NCBI GenBank assembly: GCA_963848525.1
Contig: CAWKDZ010000002.1
Location: 310,001-374,000, forward strand
From: JACCTU01 sp963848525
Lineage (GTDB): Bacteria > Actinomycetota > Thermoleophilia > Gaiellales > Gaiellaceae
DNA: 64,000 nucleotides
Reading direction: 5' to 3'
Positions 51,140-60,981 of this stretch are shown in pieces. Every line of letters starts with the position of its first letter. Within the stretch, counting starts at the first letter, position 1. The notes below the pieces were generated by a model, which saw only the letters and a list, made by a program, of their open reading frames with translations, did not search any database and was not told the DNA's origin. Both the position numbers and the translations under genes were made by a program.

Positions 51140-52343
51140 GGGACCCGTTGACGATCCTCGTCGCAGCGCGCGACGAGGCGGACGCGATCGCCGAGACCGT
51201 GCGGACGCTGCGGGAGCGGTTCCCGCAGGCGGAGGTGCTCGTCGCCGACGACGGCTCCCTCGACCCCACGGCCGAGCTCGCCGAGGAGGCGGGCGCGACC
51301 GTCCTCCGGCTGCGCAGGCGCGGAAAGGGGCAGGCGCTCTCCGCGGCCGAGCGCGCGGCGCCGCCCGGGCGCCTGCTGCTCACCGACGCCGACGTGCGCG
51401 GCGATCTCAGACCGCTGCTCGCCGGCGATGCGGACGTCACCGTCGCGATCTTCGCCGAGCGCGTCGGCGGCGGGTTCGGGATCGCGAAGCGCGCCGCGCA
51501 GCGCCTGATCCGGCTGCTCGGCGGCTTCGAGGCGATCGAGCCGCTCTCGGGGCAGAGGGTGCTCTCGGCGCGCGCGCGTGCCGCCGTCTTTCCGCTCGCT
51601 CCGGGGTTCGGCTGCGAGACGCGCATGACGATCGACGCCGCGCGCGCCGGCCTGCATATTGAAGAGCGCGAGCTCGACCTGCGCCATCGCGCGACGGCGC
51701 GCGACGCGCGCGGCTTCGTGCACCGAGGTCGTCAGTTGCTCGACCTCGTGCTCGCGTGCGGGCCGCTCGGGGTGAACTTCCGCGGGACGCGCCTGCCGCT
51801 GGTCGGCTGGACGTGCGCAGTCGGCAGCGATCCCGGGATCGTGCTCGTGACGCTGCTCGGGTTCCTCGACGACCTCTACGGCGGCCACCAGCGCGGGTTC
51901 CGCGAGCACCTGCGCGCGGGCCGGACGACAGGCGTGCTCAAGCTCGTCGGCATTCCGCTCGTCGGCCTCGCCGCGACGCGAAAGCTGTCCGGTGCCGTGC
52001 TCGTCGGCCTGGCCGCCAATGCGGTCAACCAGCTGGACACGCGGCCCGGGCGAGCGCTGAAGGCGTACCTCTGCGCCGCGTTCGTCGTCCGGGCGCCGCT
52101 CGGCCGGGCCGTCCTGCTTCTTCCCTACGATCTCCGCGAGATGGCCATGCTCGGGGACGCAGGGTCGAACGCTCTCGGCGCGATGCTAGGCTTGAGGTCC
52201 GTGAGTCGTCTCACGGAACGAGGCCGGTGGGTTGCGATCGGCGCCCTTGCTGGCCTCACCATCCTCGGGGAACGACGGTCGCTCGGCTCGCTGATCGAGC
52301 GCACGCGCGGACTGCGCGAGCTCGACGCGCTCGGAAGGCGCGC

Positions 52344-52347
<4 letters not shown>
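51136..52347 (+). CDS. GT2 glycosyltransferase fused to MraY-like phosphosugar transferase
   Basis: 403 residues, GTGA overlap with steB. Residues 1-205 are a family-2 glycosyltransferase: LVAARDEADAIAETVRTLRE, VLVADDGS and D84-A-D86 (metal-binding DxD) followed by a SGQR region. Residues 214-400 hold the MraY/WecA-type core: RGTRLPLVGW, FLDDLYGG (D245, D246), NAVNQLD (N295, N298, D301) and MLGDAGSNALG (D341). The membrane half is only about 190 residues against 320 or more in MraY, so it is a short form. Both active-site sets look intact. It lies between steB and pyrG, suggesting lipid-linked sugar work for division or the wall. Confidence 0.75.
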
Positions 52348-53978
<1,631 letters not shown>

Positions 53979-53990
53979 GAAGGGCGCGAC

Positions 53991-55124
53991 ATCGAGCAGA
54001 TCCCACTGGCGTCGCGCGCGCTCAGCCTCTTCCTCGAGCTCGCGGCGATCCCGTCCCCGCCCGGTCGGGAGCGCGCCGTTGCCGACCGCGTCGCGCACGA
54101 GCTGCGCTCGCTCGGGCTCGGGGTCGAGGAGGACGACACCGGTGCGGCGACGGGTTCGGAGATCGGCAATCTCTACTGCGTCCTCCCGCCGGCCGACGGC
54201 GCCGACGGCACGCCGCTCTTCTTCTGCGCACACCTCGACACGGTGCAGCCGGAGGGCGAGCTCGATCCCGTCGTGGACGAGGACGGCTTCGTCCGCAACT
54301 CCGGCGGGACGATCCTCGGCGCCGACAACAAGGCGGCCGTTGTCGCGATGGTCGAGGCCGTGCGCCGCGTGGTCGAGGAGGGCCGTGCCCACGCTGGGGT
54401 CGAGCTCGTCCTGACCGCGAAGGAAGAGGTCGGGCTCGTCGGGGCGAAGGCGTTCGACTCTTCGCGCCTCCGCGCGCGGGTCGGCTACGTCTACGACATG
54501 GCCGCGCCGATCGGGACGCTGATCATGGCCGCGCCCTCCGCGCGCGCCCTCGACGTGCGCTTCCGCGGCCGGGCCGCGCACTCCGGCATGTACCCGGAGG
54601 ACGGGCGCTCGGCGATCGCGGCTGCGGCGCGCGCGATCGCCGACTTCCGCCTCGGCCGGCTGGACCACGAGACGACCGCGAACGTCGGCACGATCGAGGG
54701 CGGCACGGCGCGCAACATCGTCCCCGAGTGGTGCTCCTTCCGGGCCGAGGTGCGCTCGCTCGACGAGCGAAAGGTCGCGGACGTCCTCGAGGAGATGCTC
54801 GAGGCGGCCACGTTCGCCGCGAGCCTCGGCGAGTGCGACGTCGAGACCGAGGTCGACGCCGACTACCGCGGCTATCGCTTCAAGCGCGACGACGAGCCCG
54901 TCCGGATCGCCGTCGCGGCGTTCGAGCGCACGGGGCACGAACCGCGCTTCGAGACGACCGGCGGCGGCGCCGACGCAAACGTCTTCAACGCTCGCGGGCT
55001 CGAATGCCTCAACCTGGCCAACGGGATGATCGACATCCACACGCCGGACGAACGGATCGCGGTCGACGACCTGGACACGATGGTCGAGGTGACGCTCGCG
55101 CTGATCGATGCCGCTCGGACTTAG
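53991..55124 (+). CDS. M20 family peptidase (PepT-like), start codon unclear
   Basis: About 377 residues. Dimetal ligands: FCAHLDTVQPEG (His, Asp), LGADNKAAVVAMVEAV (Asp), LTAKEEVGLVGAKAF (Glu-Glu), YVYDMAAP (Asp) and NGMIDIHTPDE (His). The conserved N-terminus SLFLELAAIPSPPGRERAV begins only 12 codons after the pyrG stop and no ATG, GTG or TTG occurs there. AGGAAGGG stands 6 nt before an ATC at 53991, the spacing of a start codon, so either an AUC start or a one-base error. GTG 54243 would cut off the first catalytic region, so I rejected it. The 17-base overlap with the next gene is usual here. Confidence 0.75.
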   Translation: MEQIPLASRALSLFLELAAIPSPPGRERAVADRVAHELRSLGLGVEEDDTGAATGSEIGNLYCVLPPADGADGTPLFFCAHLDTVQPEGELDPVVDEDGFVRNSGGTILGADNKAAVVAMVEAVRRVVEEGRAHAGVELVLTAKEEVGLVGAKAFDSSRLRARVGYVYDMAAPIGTLIMAAPSARALDVRFRGRAAHSGMYPEDGRSAIAAAARAIADFRLGRLDHETTANVGTIEGGTARNIVPEWCSFRAEVRSLDERKVADVLEEMLEAATFAASLGECDVETEVDADYRGYRFKRDDEPVRIAVAAFERTGHEPRFETTGGGADANVFNARGLECLNLANGMIDIHTPDERIAVDDLDTMVEVTLALIDAART

Positions 55125-56139
55125 GCGCGGGCGCGTCACCGCGATCGTCGAGCAGCATGAGGGGCTCGTCCGGCTCGAGGTGGACGGGTTGCCCTGCGTC
55201 GCCTACCCGCGGCTGACCGGGGCGGTCGAGGTCGGCGACGACGTGGTCGTGAACGTGCAGGCGCGCGAGCTCGGGCTCGGCTCGGGCGGCTTCGACGTCC
55301 TGCACGCGAACCTGACGCGCGGGCTCGGGCTGGCGGCCGAGGACGGTGCGCACGTGATCAAGCTCCCGTACACGCCGCTCCAGTTCGCGACGGTGCACGG
55401 CGAGGAGCGCGGCGAACCGGCGGAGAGCCTCGACGGGATGCCGGTCGTCGCGTGCTCGCTGCACAGCCAGGTCGCTCCCGTGTCCGCCGCACTTCGGGGG
55501 CTCCGGGTCGCGTACGTGCAGCTCCCGGGCGGGGCGCTGCCGGTCGAGCTGTCGGACTCGGTGCGCGAGTTGAAGGACCAAGGCCTGCTCGAGCTGACGA
55601 TCGCCGTCGACGCGTGCTTCGGCGGCGACGTCGACTGCGTGAACGTGTACTCCGCACTCGCGCTCGCGCGGGCGACCGGCGTGGACGTCGCGGTGTGCGG
55701 CATCGGCCCGGGAATCGTCGGCACCGGCACGCGCTTCGGCCACGGAGGCATGGCCGCTGCGCAGGCGCTGAGCGCGACGCTCGAGCTCGGAGGCGAGGCG
55801 GTGCTGGCGCTCCGGCTCTCGGAAGGCGACCCACGACCGCGTCACCGTGGCCTTTCCCACCACAGCGACGCGGTGCTCTCGCTCTGGGGCGGCTCCTATC
55901 ACCTGCCTTGGCCGAAGGGCTGTCCGATCGACCATCGTGTGACGGAGGGTGCGACCGAGATCGACGTGAGCCGGTGGCGCGACGACTGCGCCGGCCTGAC
56001 GCTCGCGCACATGGGTCGCGGCCCCGACGACGACCCCTGGTTCTTCGCATCGGCCTACGCAGCGGGCGCGCTCGCGCGCGCGCTCGCCGCCGGGGAGGAG
56101 TCGTCGCACAGTCGGCACGGTCCCGTCACGGACACGTGA
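55108..56139 (+). CDS. DUF3866 family protein
   Basis: 343 residues from ATG 55108, overlapping the M20 peptidase. Recognised by IVEQHEGLVRLEVDGL and YPRLTG at the N-terminus, PYTPLQFATVHGEE and ALARATGVDVAVCGIGPGIVGTGTRFGHGG; a DUF3866 member. It may bind a nucleotide, judging from the Gly-rich GIGPGIVGTGT loop, but the function is unknown. It follows pyrG and the peptidase in the order seen in other Gram-positive genomes. Ends at the terminator-like region at 56179. Confidence 0.8.
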   Translation: MPLGLRRGRVTAIVEQHEGLVRLEVDGLPCVAYPRLTGAVEVGDDVVVNVQARELGLGSGGFDVLHANLTRGLGLAAEDGAHVIKLPYTPLQFATVHGEERGEPAESLDGMPVVACSLHSQVAPVSAALRGLRVAYVQLPGGALPVELSDSVRELKDQGLLELTIAVDACFGGDVDCVNVYSALALARATGVDVAVCGIGPGIVGTGTRFGHGGMAAAQALSATLELGGEAVLALRLSEGDPRPRHRGLSHHSDAVLSLWGGSYHLPWPKGCPIDHRVTEGATEIDVSRWRDDCAGLTLAHMGRGPDDDPWFFASAYAAGALARALAAGEESSHSRHGPVTDT

Positions 56140-56178
56140 CGCGAACCTCGATACCGTTCAAGTAGGGGACTTCGCGCG

Positions 56179-56192
56179 CCCCCCACGGGGGG
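56179..56192. terminator. Possible hairpin after the DUF3866 gene
   Basis: CCCCCC-AC-GGGGGG followed by T and six G. It is very short and could also form a G-rich structure; no T-run. Weak terminator candidate. Confidence 0.3.
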
Positions 56193-56218
56193 TGGGGGGA
56201 AACGAGGCAGGCGGCGAG

Positions 56219-56224
56219 TACAGT
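56219..56224 (+). promoter_or_regulatory. Possible -10 box for the reductase gene
   Basis: TACAGT, 8 nt before GTG 56233. Confidence 0.35.
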
Positions 56225-56232
56225 GCCCCGCC

Positions 56233-57009
56233 GTGGAGTCGCGCCGTCTCGGGCCGGTCGTCGGGCTCGGCACCTGGAGGACCTTCGCGGGCGACCTGGC
56301 GGCGGCGCGGGAGGTCGTCGACGCGACGCTCGCCGGCGGCGGGCGCTGGGTCGACACCTCGCCGATGTACGGCGCGGCAGAGCGAACGGTCGCGCGGGCG
56401 CTCGAGGGCCGACGCCGGGACACGCTGGTCGCGACGAAGATCTGGACGCCCGACCCCGCCGAGGCGCAAGAGCAGCTCGACGCGCAGCTCGAGTGGTTCG
56501 GCGGCTCCGTCGACGTCGAGCAGGTGCACAACCTCGTCGCCTGGGAGCAGCATCTGCCCTGGCTCGAGGGCGAGCGCGACGCCGGCCGGATCGGGCGCCT
56601 CGGGGTCACCCACTACTCGGCCGGCGCGTTCGCCGAGCTCGCACGAGCGCTGCGAACGCGGCGCTTCGACACGGTTCAGCTTCCCTACAACCCCGTCGCG
56701 CGGGCGTGCGAGCGCGAGCTGCTCCCGCTCGCGGCCGAGCTCGGCATCGCGGTGATCGTGATGGTGCCGCTCGGCTCGGGCCGCCTCGTGTCGCAGCCGA
56801 TTTCAGCGGCGGAGCTCGAACCGCTCCGCGAGTTCGGCGTGGAGACGTGGGCGCAGGCGCTGCTCAAGTGGGCGTTGTCGGACGAACGCGTCGATCTCGT
56901 CATCCCGGCGACGAGGCACGGCACGCATGCGCGGGAGAACGCCGGGGCCGGTTCGCGGCCGTGGTTCGGTCCCGACGAGCGACGCTACGTGGAGCGCCTC
57001 GCGTCTTAG
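56233..57009 (+). CDS. Aldo/keto reductase family protein
   Basis: 258 residues. TIM-barrel reductase with the four catalytic residues in order: Asp-Tyr in WVDTSPMYGAAE, Lys in VATKIW and His in VEQVHNLVA. Cofactor NADPH is expected. The length and IGRLGVTHYSAGAF and FDTVQLPYN match the AKR7-like or AKR family; substrate unknown. GTG start 8 nt after TACAGT. No partner genes. Confidence 0.85.
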   Translation: MESRRLGPVVGLGTWRTFAGDLAAAREVVDATLAGGGRWVDTSPMYGAAERTVARALEGRRRDTLVATKIWTPDPAEAQEQLDAQLEWFGGSVDVEQVHNLVAWEQHLPWLEGERDAGRIGRLGVTHYSAGAFAELARALRTRRFDTVQLPYNPVARACERELLPLAAELGIAVIVMVPLGSGRLVSQPISAAELEPLREFGVETWAQALLKWALSDERVDLVIPATRHGTHARENAGAGSRPWFGPDERRYVERLAS

Positions 57010-57050
57010 TTTCCTGTCCGAACGCGGACGCGGGTATCGTTGCGCGGCCC

Positions 57051-58175
57051 GTGAGGATCGGCGTCGCGAAGGAGATCAAGTCCGACGAATACCGCGTCGC
57101 GCTGACGCCCGCGGGGGCGCGCGAGCTCGTGCAGCGCGGCCACGAGGTCGCGGTCGAGACGGGCGCAGGCGAGGGAAGCGCCTTCTCCGACGACGCGTAT
57201 CGCGCCGCAGGTGCGCACATCGCGTCGGTCGACGACGCGTGGGCCGACGCCGAGCTCCTGCTCAAGGTGAAGGAGCCGATCGAGCCGGAGTACGAACGGC
57301 TCCGCGACGGGCTCGTCCTCTTCACGTACCTGCACATCGCCGCCGACGAGCCGCTGACGCGGGCGCTGCTCGAGAGCGGCGTCACCGGCGTCGCTTACGA
57401 GACGGTCGAGACGAACGACCGGCGGCTGCCGCTCCTCGCGCCGATGAGCGAGATCGCGGGCCGCCTCGCCGCGCAGGCCGGCGCGTACTTCCTCGAGAAG
57501 CCGCTCGGCGGGCGCGGACTCCTGCTCGGCGGCGTGCCCGGCGTCGCACGCGGCTCGGTCGTCGTGATCGGCGGCGGCATGGTCGGGTACAACGCGGCGC
57601 TGATCGCCCTCGGCCTCGGCGCGAACGTCACGATCCTCGAGCGCTCGATCGACCGCATGCGCTACCTCGAGGAGGTGTTCGGGCAGCGCGTCAACCTGCT
57701 GATGTCGTCCGCGCTGCAGATCGAGGAGTCCGTGGCCGACGCCGATGTGGTGATCGGGGCGGTGCTGATTCCCGGCGCGGTCGCCCCGAAGCTCGTGACG
57801 GGCGAGATGGTGGTCGGGATGCACGACGGCGCCGTCATCTGCGACGTAGCGATCGACCAGGGAGGTTGCGTCGAGACGGCGCGGCCGACGACGCACAGCG
57901 ATCCCGTCTACACCGTCGACGGCGTCACGCACTACTGCGTCGCGAATATGCCGGGCGCGGTCCCGGTGACGTCGACCAAGGCGCTCACGAACGCGACGCT
58001 GCCCTACGTGGAGGCGATCGCGACGTACGGCCTGCGCGAGGCGATCGCACGGGACCCGGCGCTCGCGCGCGGCGTCAACACGGTCGACGGAAAGGTCACG
58101 TACGAAGCGGTCGCCGAGGCACACGGCCTCGAGCACACGCCGCTCGAGGCGGCGCTGCCGCTGTCGCCGGTCTAA
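57051..58175 (+). CDS. ald: Alanine dehydrogenase
   Basis: 374 residues. VAKEIKSDEYRVALTP at the N-terminus, LLKVKEP (substrate Lys), YLHIAA, VVIGGGMVGYNAAL as dinucleotide loop and AIDQGGCVETARPTTHSDPV with the family motif at the end. It interconverts alanine and pyruvate with NAD. Length is normal (371). TATCGT lies 10 nt before the GTG. The TAA overlaps the convergent small gene by 4 bases. Confidence 0.95.
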   Translation: MRIGVAKEIKSDEYRVALTPAGARELVQRGHEVAVETGAGEGSAFSDDAYRAAGAHIASVDDAWADAELLLKVKEPIEPEYERLRDGLVLFTYLHIAADEPLTRALLESGVTGVAYETVETNDRRLPLLAPMSEIAGRLAAQAGAYFLEKPLGGRGLLLGGVPGVARGSVVVIGGGMVGYNAALIALGLGANVTILERSIDRMRYLEEVFGQRVNLLMSSALQIEESVADADVVIGAVLIPGAVAPKLVTGEMVVGMHDGAVICDVAIDQGGCVETARPTTHSDPVYTVDGVTHYCVANMPGAVPVTSTKALTNATLPYVEAIATYGLREAIARDPALARGVNTVDGKVTYEAVAEAHGLEHTPLEAALPLSPV

Positions 58176-58318
58176 GGAGGGCTGGTGCCGGTGTTCTCGG
58201 CCGGCTTCGGCTTCTCGGCGGGCGAGACCTTGACCACGACCCACGTGACACCTGCCGCGAGCGCGATCACGGCCGCGGCGAAGACGACGAGGCCGATCAG
58301 GCCGAGAACCGTGTCCAT
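58172..58318 (-). CDS. 48-residue single-pass membrane protein
   Basis: ATG at 58316-58318, stop TAG at 58172-58174. One long hydrophobic helix (residues 4-30, VLGLIGLVVFAAAVIALAAG then VTWVVVKV) and a short Lys/Pro-rich tail (SPAEKPKPAENTGTSPP). Below the usual ORF length cut-off, so easily missed. Its frame has no other gene; the start is 6 nt after TAGGCC, sharing its TA with the -10 box of deoB. Family not recognised; short membrane proteins of this type are common in actinobacteria. Confidence 0.6.
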   Translation of the reverse strand: MDTVLGLIGLVVFAAAVIALAAGVTWVVVKVSPAEKPKPAENTGTSPP

Positions 58319-58324
58319 AGGCGC

Positions 58325-58334
58325 GGCCTAGAAT
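58325..58334. promoter_or_regulatory. Overlapping divergent -10 boxes, deoB / small membrane protein
   Basis: Plus TAGAAT at 58329-58334 is 6 nt before ATG 58341. Minus TAGGCC at 58330-58325 is 6 nt before ATG 58318. They share the TA at 58329-58330; the two starts are 23 bases apart. Confidence 0.5.
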
Positions 58335-58340
58335 AGCCGC

Positions 58341-59519
58341 ATGCCCCGCGCGTGCGTCATCGTGCTCGACGCGGTCGGGGCCGGAGCCCTTCCCGACGCG
58401 GCCGAGTACGGCGAGGACGACGTTCAAGCCGACACGCTCGGCAACGTCTCGCGTGCAGTCGGCGGCCTCGACCTGCCGAACCTCGAAGCCCTCGGGCTCG
58501 GCAACGTCGAGCCGCTCGAGGGATGTCCGCCCCAGCCCGGGGCGCCAGCGATCGCGGGCAAGCTCGTCGAGCGTTCGAAGGGCAAGGACACGACGACCGG
58601 GCACTGGGAGCTGATGGGGGTGCTCACACCTCAGCCCTTTCCGACGTACCCGCACGGGTTCCCCCACGACGTCATCGATCCCTTCATGCACAAGACGGGA
58701 CGCGGAGTCCTCGGGAACAAGCCGGCTTCGGGGACGGAGATCATCCAGGAGCTCGGTGAGGAGCACCAGCGGACGGGCAAGTGGATCGTCTACACCTCGG
58801 CTGACTCCGTCTTCCAGATCGCTGCGCACGAGGAGACGATCCCGCTCGACGAGCTCTACCAGGCCTGCGCGATCGCGCGCGAGATCCTGACCGGGAAGCA
58901 CCGCGTCGGGCGCGTGATCGCGCGCCCGTTCGTCGGTGAGCCGGGCAACTACACGAGGACGCCGAACCGGCACGACTACTCGGTCGAGCCGCGGACGCCG
59001 AACTACCTCACGTTGCTGCGCGACGCCGGAGTGACCGTGCACGGCGTCGGCAAGATCAACGACATCTTCGCCGGCGTCGGGATCGACGAGTCACACCCGA
59101 CGAAGTCGAACGTCGAGGGCATCGGGGAGACGGTCCGGCTCCTGCGCGAGTCGGAAGACGGCACGCTCGTTTTCGTCAACCTCGTCGAGACCGACATGCT
59201 CTGGGGCCACCGCAACGACCCGGTCAACTTCCACCGCTGCCTGCAGGACTTCGACCGGCGCCTGGCCGACATCCTCGACGCGCTGCAGCCGGGCGACCTG
59301 CTCGTGCTCACCTCCGACCACGGCTGCGACCCGACGACGCGCGGCACCGACCACACGCGCGAGCACGCCTTGCTGCTCGCGTACGCGGAGGGGCGAAACG
59401 CGAACGGGCACGTGCACGAGGGGGAGTTCGCGGACGTCGGCGCGACCGTGAACGCTTGGCTCGGCGGGAAGGCCCCGTCGCGCGGGATCCCCGGACGCTC
59501 GATCTACGCGGCCGCGTGA
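58341..59519 (+). CDS. deoB: Phosphopentomutase
   Basis: 392 residues, normal length. Alkaline-phosphatase-fold mutase: IVLDAVGAGALPD (metal Asp), KDTTTGHWELMG with the phospho-Thr region, and LVLTSDHGCDPTTRGTDHTREH (further Asp and His ligands). It converts deoxyribose-1-phosphate to 5-phosphate. Leaderless start, 6 nt after TAGAAT. GTGA overlap with the methyltransferase downstream. Goes with the thymidine phosphorylase four genes later. Confidence 0.95.
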   Translation: MPRACVIVLDAVGAGALPDAAEYGEDDVQADTLGNVSRAVGGLDLPNLEALGLGNVEPLEGCPPQPGAPAIAGKLVERSKGKDTTTGHWELMGVLTPQPFPTYPHGFPHDVIDPFMHKTGRGVLGNKPASGTEIIQELGEEHQRTGKWIVYTSADSVFQIAAHEETIPLDELYQACAIAREILTGKHRVGRVIARPFVGEPGNYTRTPNRHDYSVEPRTPNYLTLLRDAGVTVHGVGKINDIFAGVGIDESHPTKSNVEGIGETVRLLRESEDGTLVFVNLVETDMLWGHRNDPVNFHRCLQDFDRRLADILDALQPGDLLVLTSDHGCDPTTRGTDHTREHALLLAYAEGRNANGHVHEGEFADVGATVNAWLGGKAPSRGIPGRSIYAAA

Positions 59520-60274
59520 GCGCACAGCAGCCGCCGGACGCGTCGGCCAGCACGCTGAAGCTCGACAGCCCACTGCTCGTCCAGTGGGAGTACGCGAGCG
59601 AGGAGCGGCTCGCGGTCCGGAACCAGACGTACCGCGACCTCGTCGAGGGCCAGGACGCCGAGGAGATGGTCTTCGAGGTGGTCGCAGAGGCTCGCCCCGA
59701 ACGCGTGCTCGAGGTGGGGTCGGGGACCGGCGAGCTCGCCGAACGCGTCAAGAAGGAGCTCGGAGCCGAGGTGTGCGCGGTGGACATCTCCCCGCGCATG
59801 ACCGAGCTCACTGCAGCGCGGGGGATCGACACCCGCGTCGCCGACGCCCAGGAGCTGCCCTTCGACGACTCGGGGTTCGACTGCGTGGTCGCAGCCTGGG
59901 TGCTCTACCACCTGCCGGACGTCGACCGTGGGATCGCGGAGTTGGCCCGCGTACTCTCGCCCGGCGGGACGCTGGTCGCGTCGACGCTCGGCGAGGGGAA
60001 CCTGAGCGAGCTCTGGGACGCGATCGGCGCCACGGCCACGAGCGGCCTCAGCTTCGGCGGCGACAACGGAGAAGCGGCGCTCCGTCGCCACTTCGCTGAA
60101 GTCGAGAGGCGGGATGCGCAGGGCACCGTCTCCTTCCCGACGCGGGACTCGATGCGGCACTTCGTCGCCGCGACGATCACGCGCGCCCATCTCGCCGACC
60201 GCGTACCCGACATCACCGAGCCGTTCCGCGCCCGGACCTCGCACGTCGTCTTCGTCGCCCGGAAGCCCGAGTGA
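59516..60274 (+). CDS. SAM-dependent methyltransferase, class I (copy 1)
   Basis: 252 residues, GTGA overlap. Rossmann fold: VLEVGSGTGELAERV (motif I, near residue 62), CAVDISPRM, DAQELPFDDSGFDCVVAAWVLYH and VLSPGGTLVAST. This is the pattern of small-molecule or ubiquinone-type methyltransferases. The next gene is a paralogue with the same order of motifs. Substrate unknown. Both lie between deoB and the thymidine phosphorylase, perhaps nucleoside related, which is only a guess. Confidence 0.8.
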   Translation: MSAQQPPDASASTLKLDSPLLVQWEYASEERLAVRNQTYRDLVEGQDAEEMVFEVVAEARPERVLEVGSGTGELAERVKKELGAEVCAVDISPRMTELTAARGIDTRVADAQELPFDDSGFDCVVAAWVLYHLPDVDRGIAELARVLSPGGTLVASTLGEGNLSELWDAIGATATSGLSFGGDNGEAALRRHFAEVERRDAQGTVSFPTRDSMRHFVAATITRAHLADRVPDITEPFRARTSHVVFVARKPE

Positions 60275-60981
60275 GCGCGCTCGACGATCCCCGGCTCGTG
60301 CGGGAGGAGTACGCGAGCGAGCGCGGTCTGCTCGGGCGGCGGGCGGCGTACGACTACGCGACCGGGCCCGACGCGCGCGAGGTCGCGTTCGCGGCCGTCG
60401 CAGAGAGCCTGCCGCAGCGCGTGCTCGAGGTCGGCTGCGGGCCGGGCGAGCTTTCGGCCCGCGTAAGCGCGGAGCTCGGTGCCGAGGTCCTCGCGCTCGA
60501 CACCTCCGAACGCATGGTCGAGCTCGCCCGCGCGCGCGGCCTCGACGCGCGCGTCGGCGACGTCCAGGCGCTTCCGTTTCGCGACGACGAGTTCGACTGC
60601 GCGATCGCGGCGTGGATGCTCTACCACGTGCCCGACGTCCCGCGCGCGCTCGGCGAGCTCGCGCGCGTCCTGAGTCCCGGCGGGCGCCTCGTCGCTGTCA
60701 CGAACCACCTCGACCACCTCCTCGAGCTCCGCGAGCTCGTCGGCGCCCCGCCGCAGACGTTCACCTTCAGCGGCGAGAACGGGGAGTCGCTCCTGCGTGA
60801 ACACTTCGCGCACGTGGACGTCCGTGAGGCCGGCGGGGACGTCCGCTTTCCGGATCGCCGCTCGGTCGTCGAGTACGTCGCCGCGAGTCCGGGTTTCCTG
60901 GGCCACGACCCCGAGGTCCCCGAGTTCGACGTGCCGTTCGTCGTGCGGCGGCGTCCCGTCGTCTTCGTCGCCGACAAGTGA
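60271..60981 (+). CDS. SAM-dependent methyltransferase, class I (copy 2)
   Basis: 236 residues, GTGA overlap with copy 1. VLEVGCGPGELSARV, ALDTSERMVELARARGLDARVGDVQALPFRDDEFDCAIAAWMLYH and VLSPGGRLVAVTNH: clear tandem paralogue of copy 1 with changes in the C-terminal substrate region. The two probably act on related substrates. GTGA overlap with the phosphorylase gene follows. Confidence 0.8.
   Translation: MSALDDPRLVREEYASERGLLGRRAAYDYATGPDAREVAFAAVAESLPQRVLEVGCGPGELSARVSAELGAEVLALDTSERMVELARARGLDARVGDVQALPFRDDEFDCAIAAWMLYHVPDVPRALGELARVLSPGGRLVAVTNHLDHLLELRELVGAPPQTFTFSGENGESLLREHFAHVDVREAGGDVRFPDRRSVVEYVAASPGFLGHDPEVPEFDVPFVVRRRPVVFVADK

Noticed and set aside
54243..55124. GTG 54243 as start of the M20 peptidase
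   Set aside because: It would remove the conserved N-terminus and the first catalytic His/Asp region just upstream.
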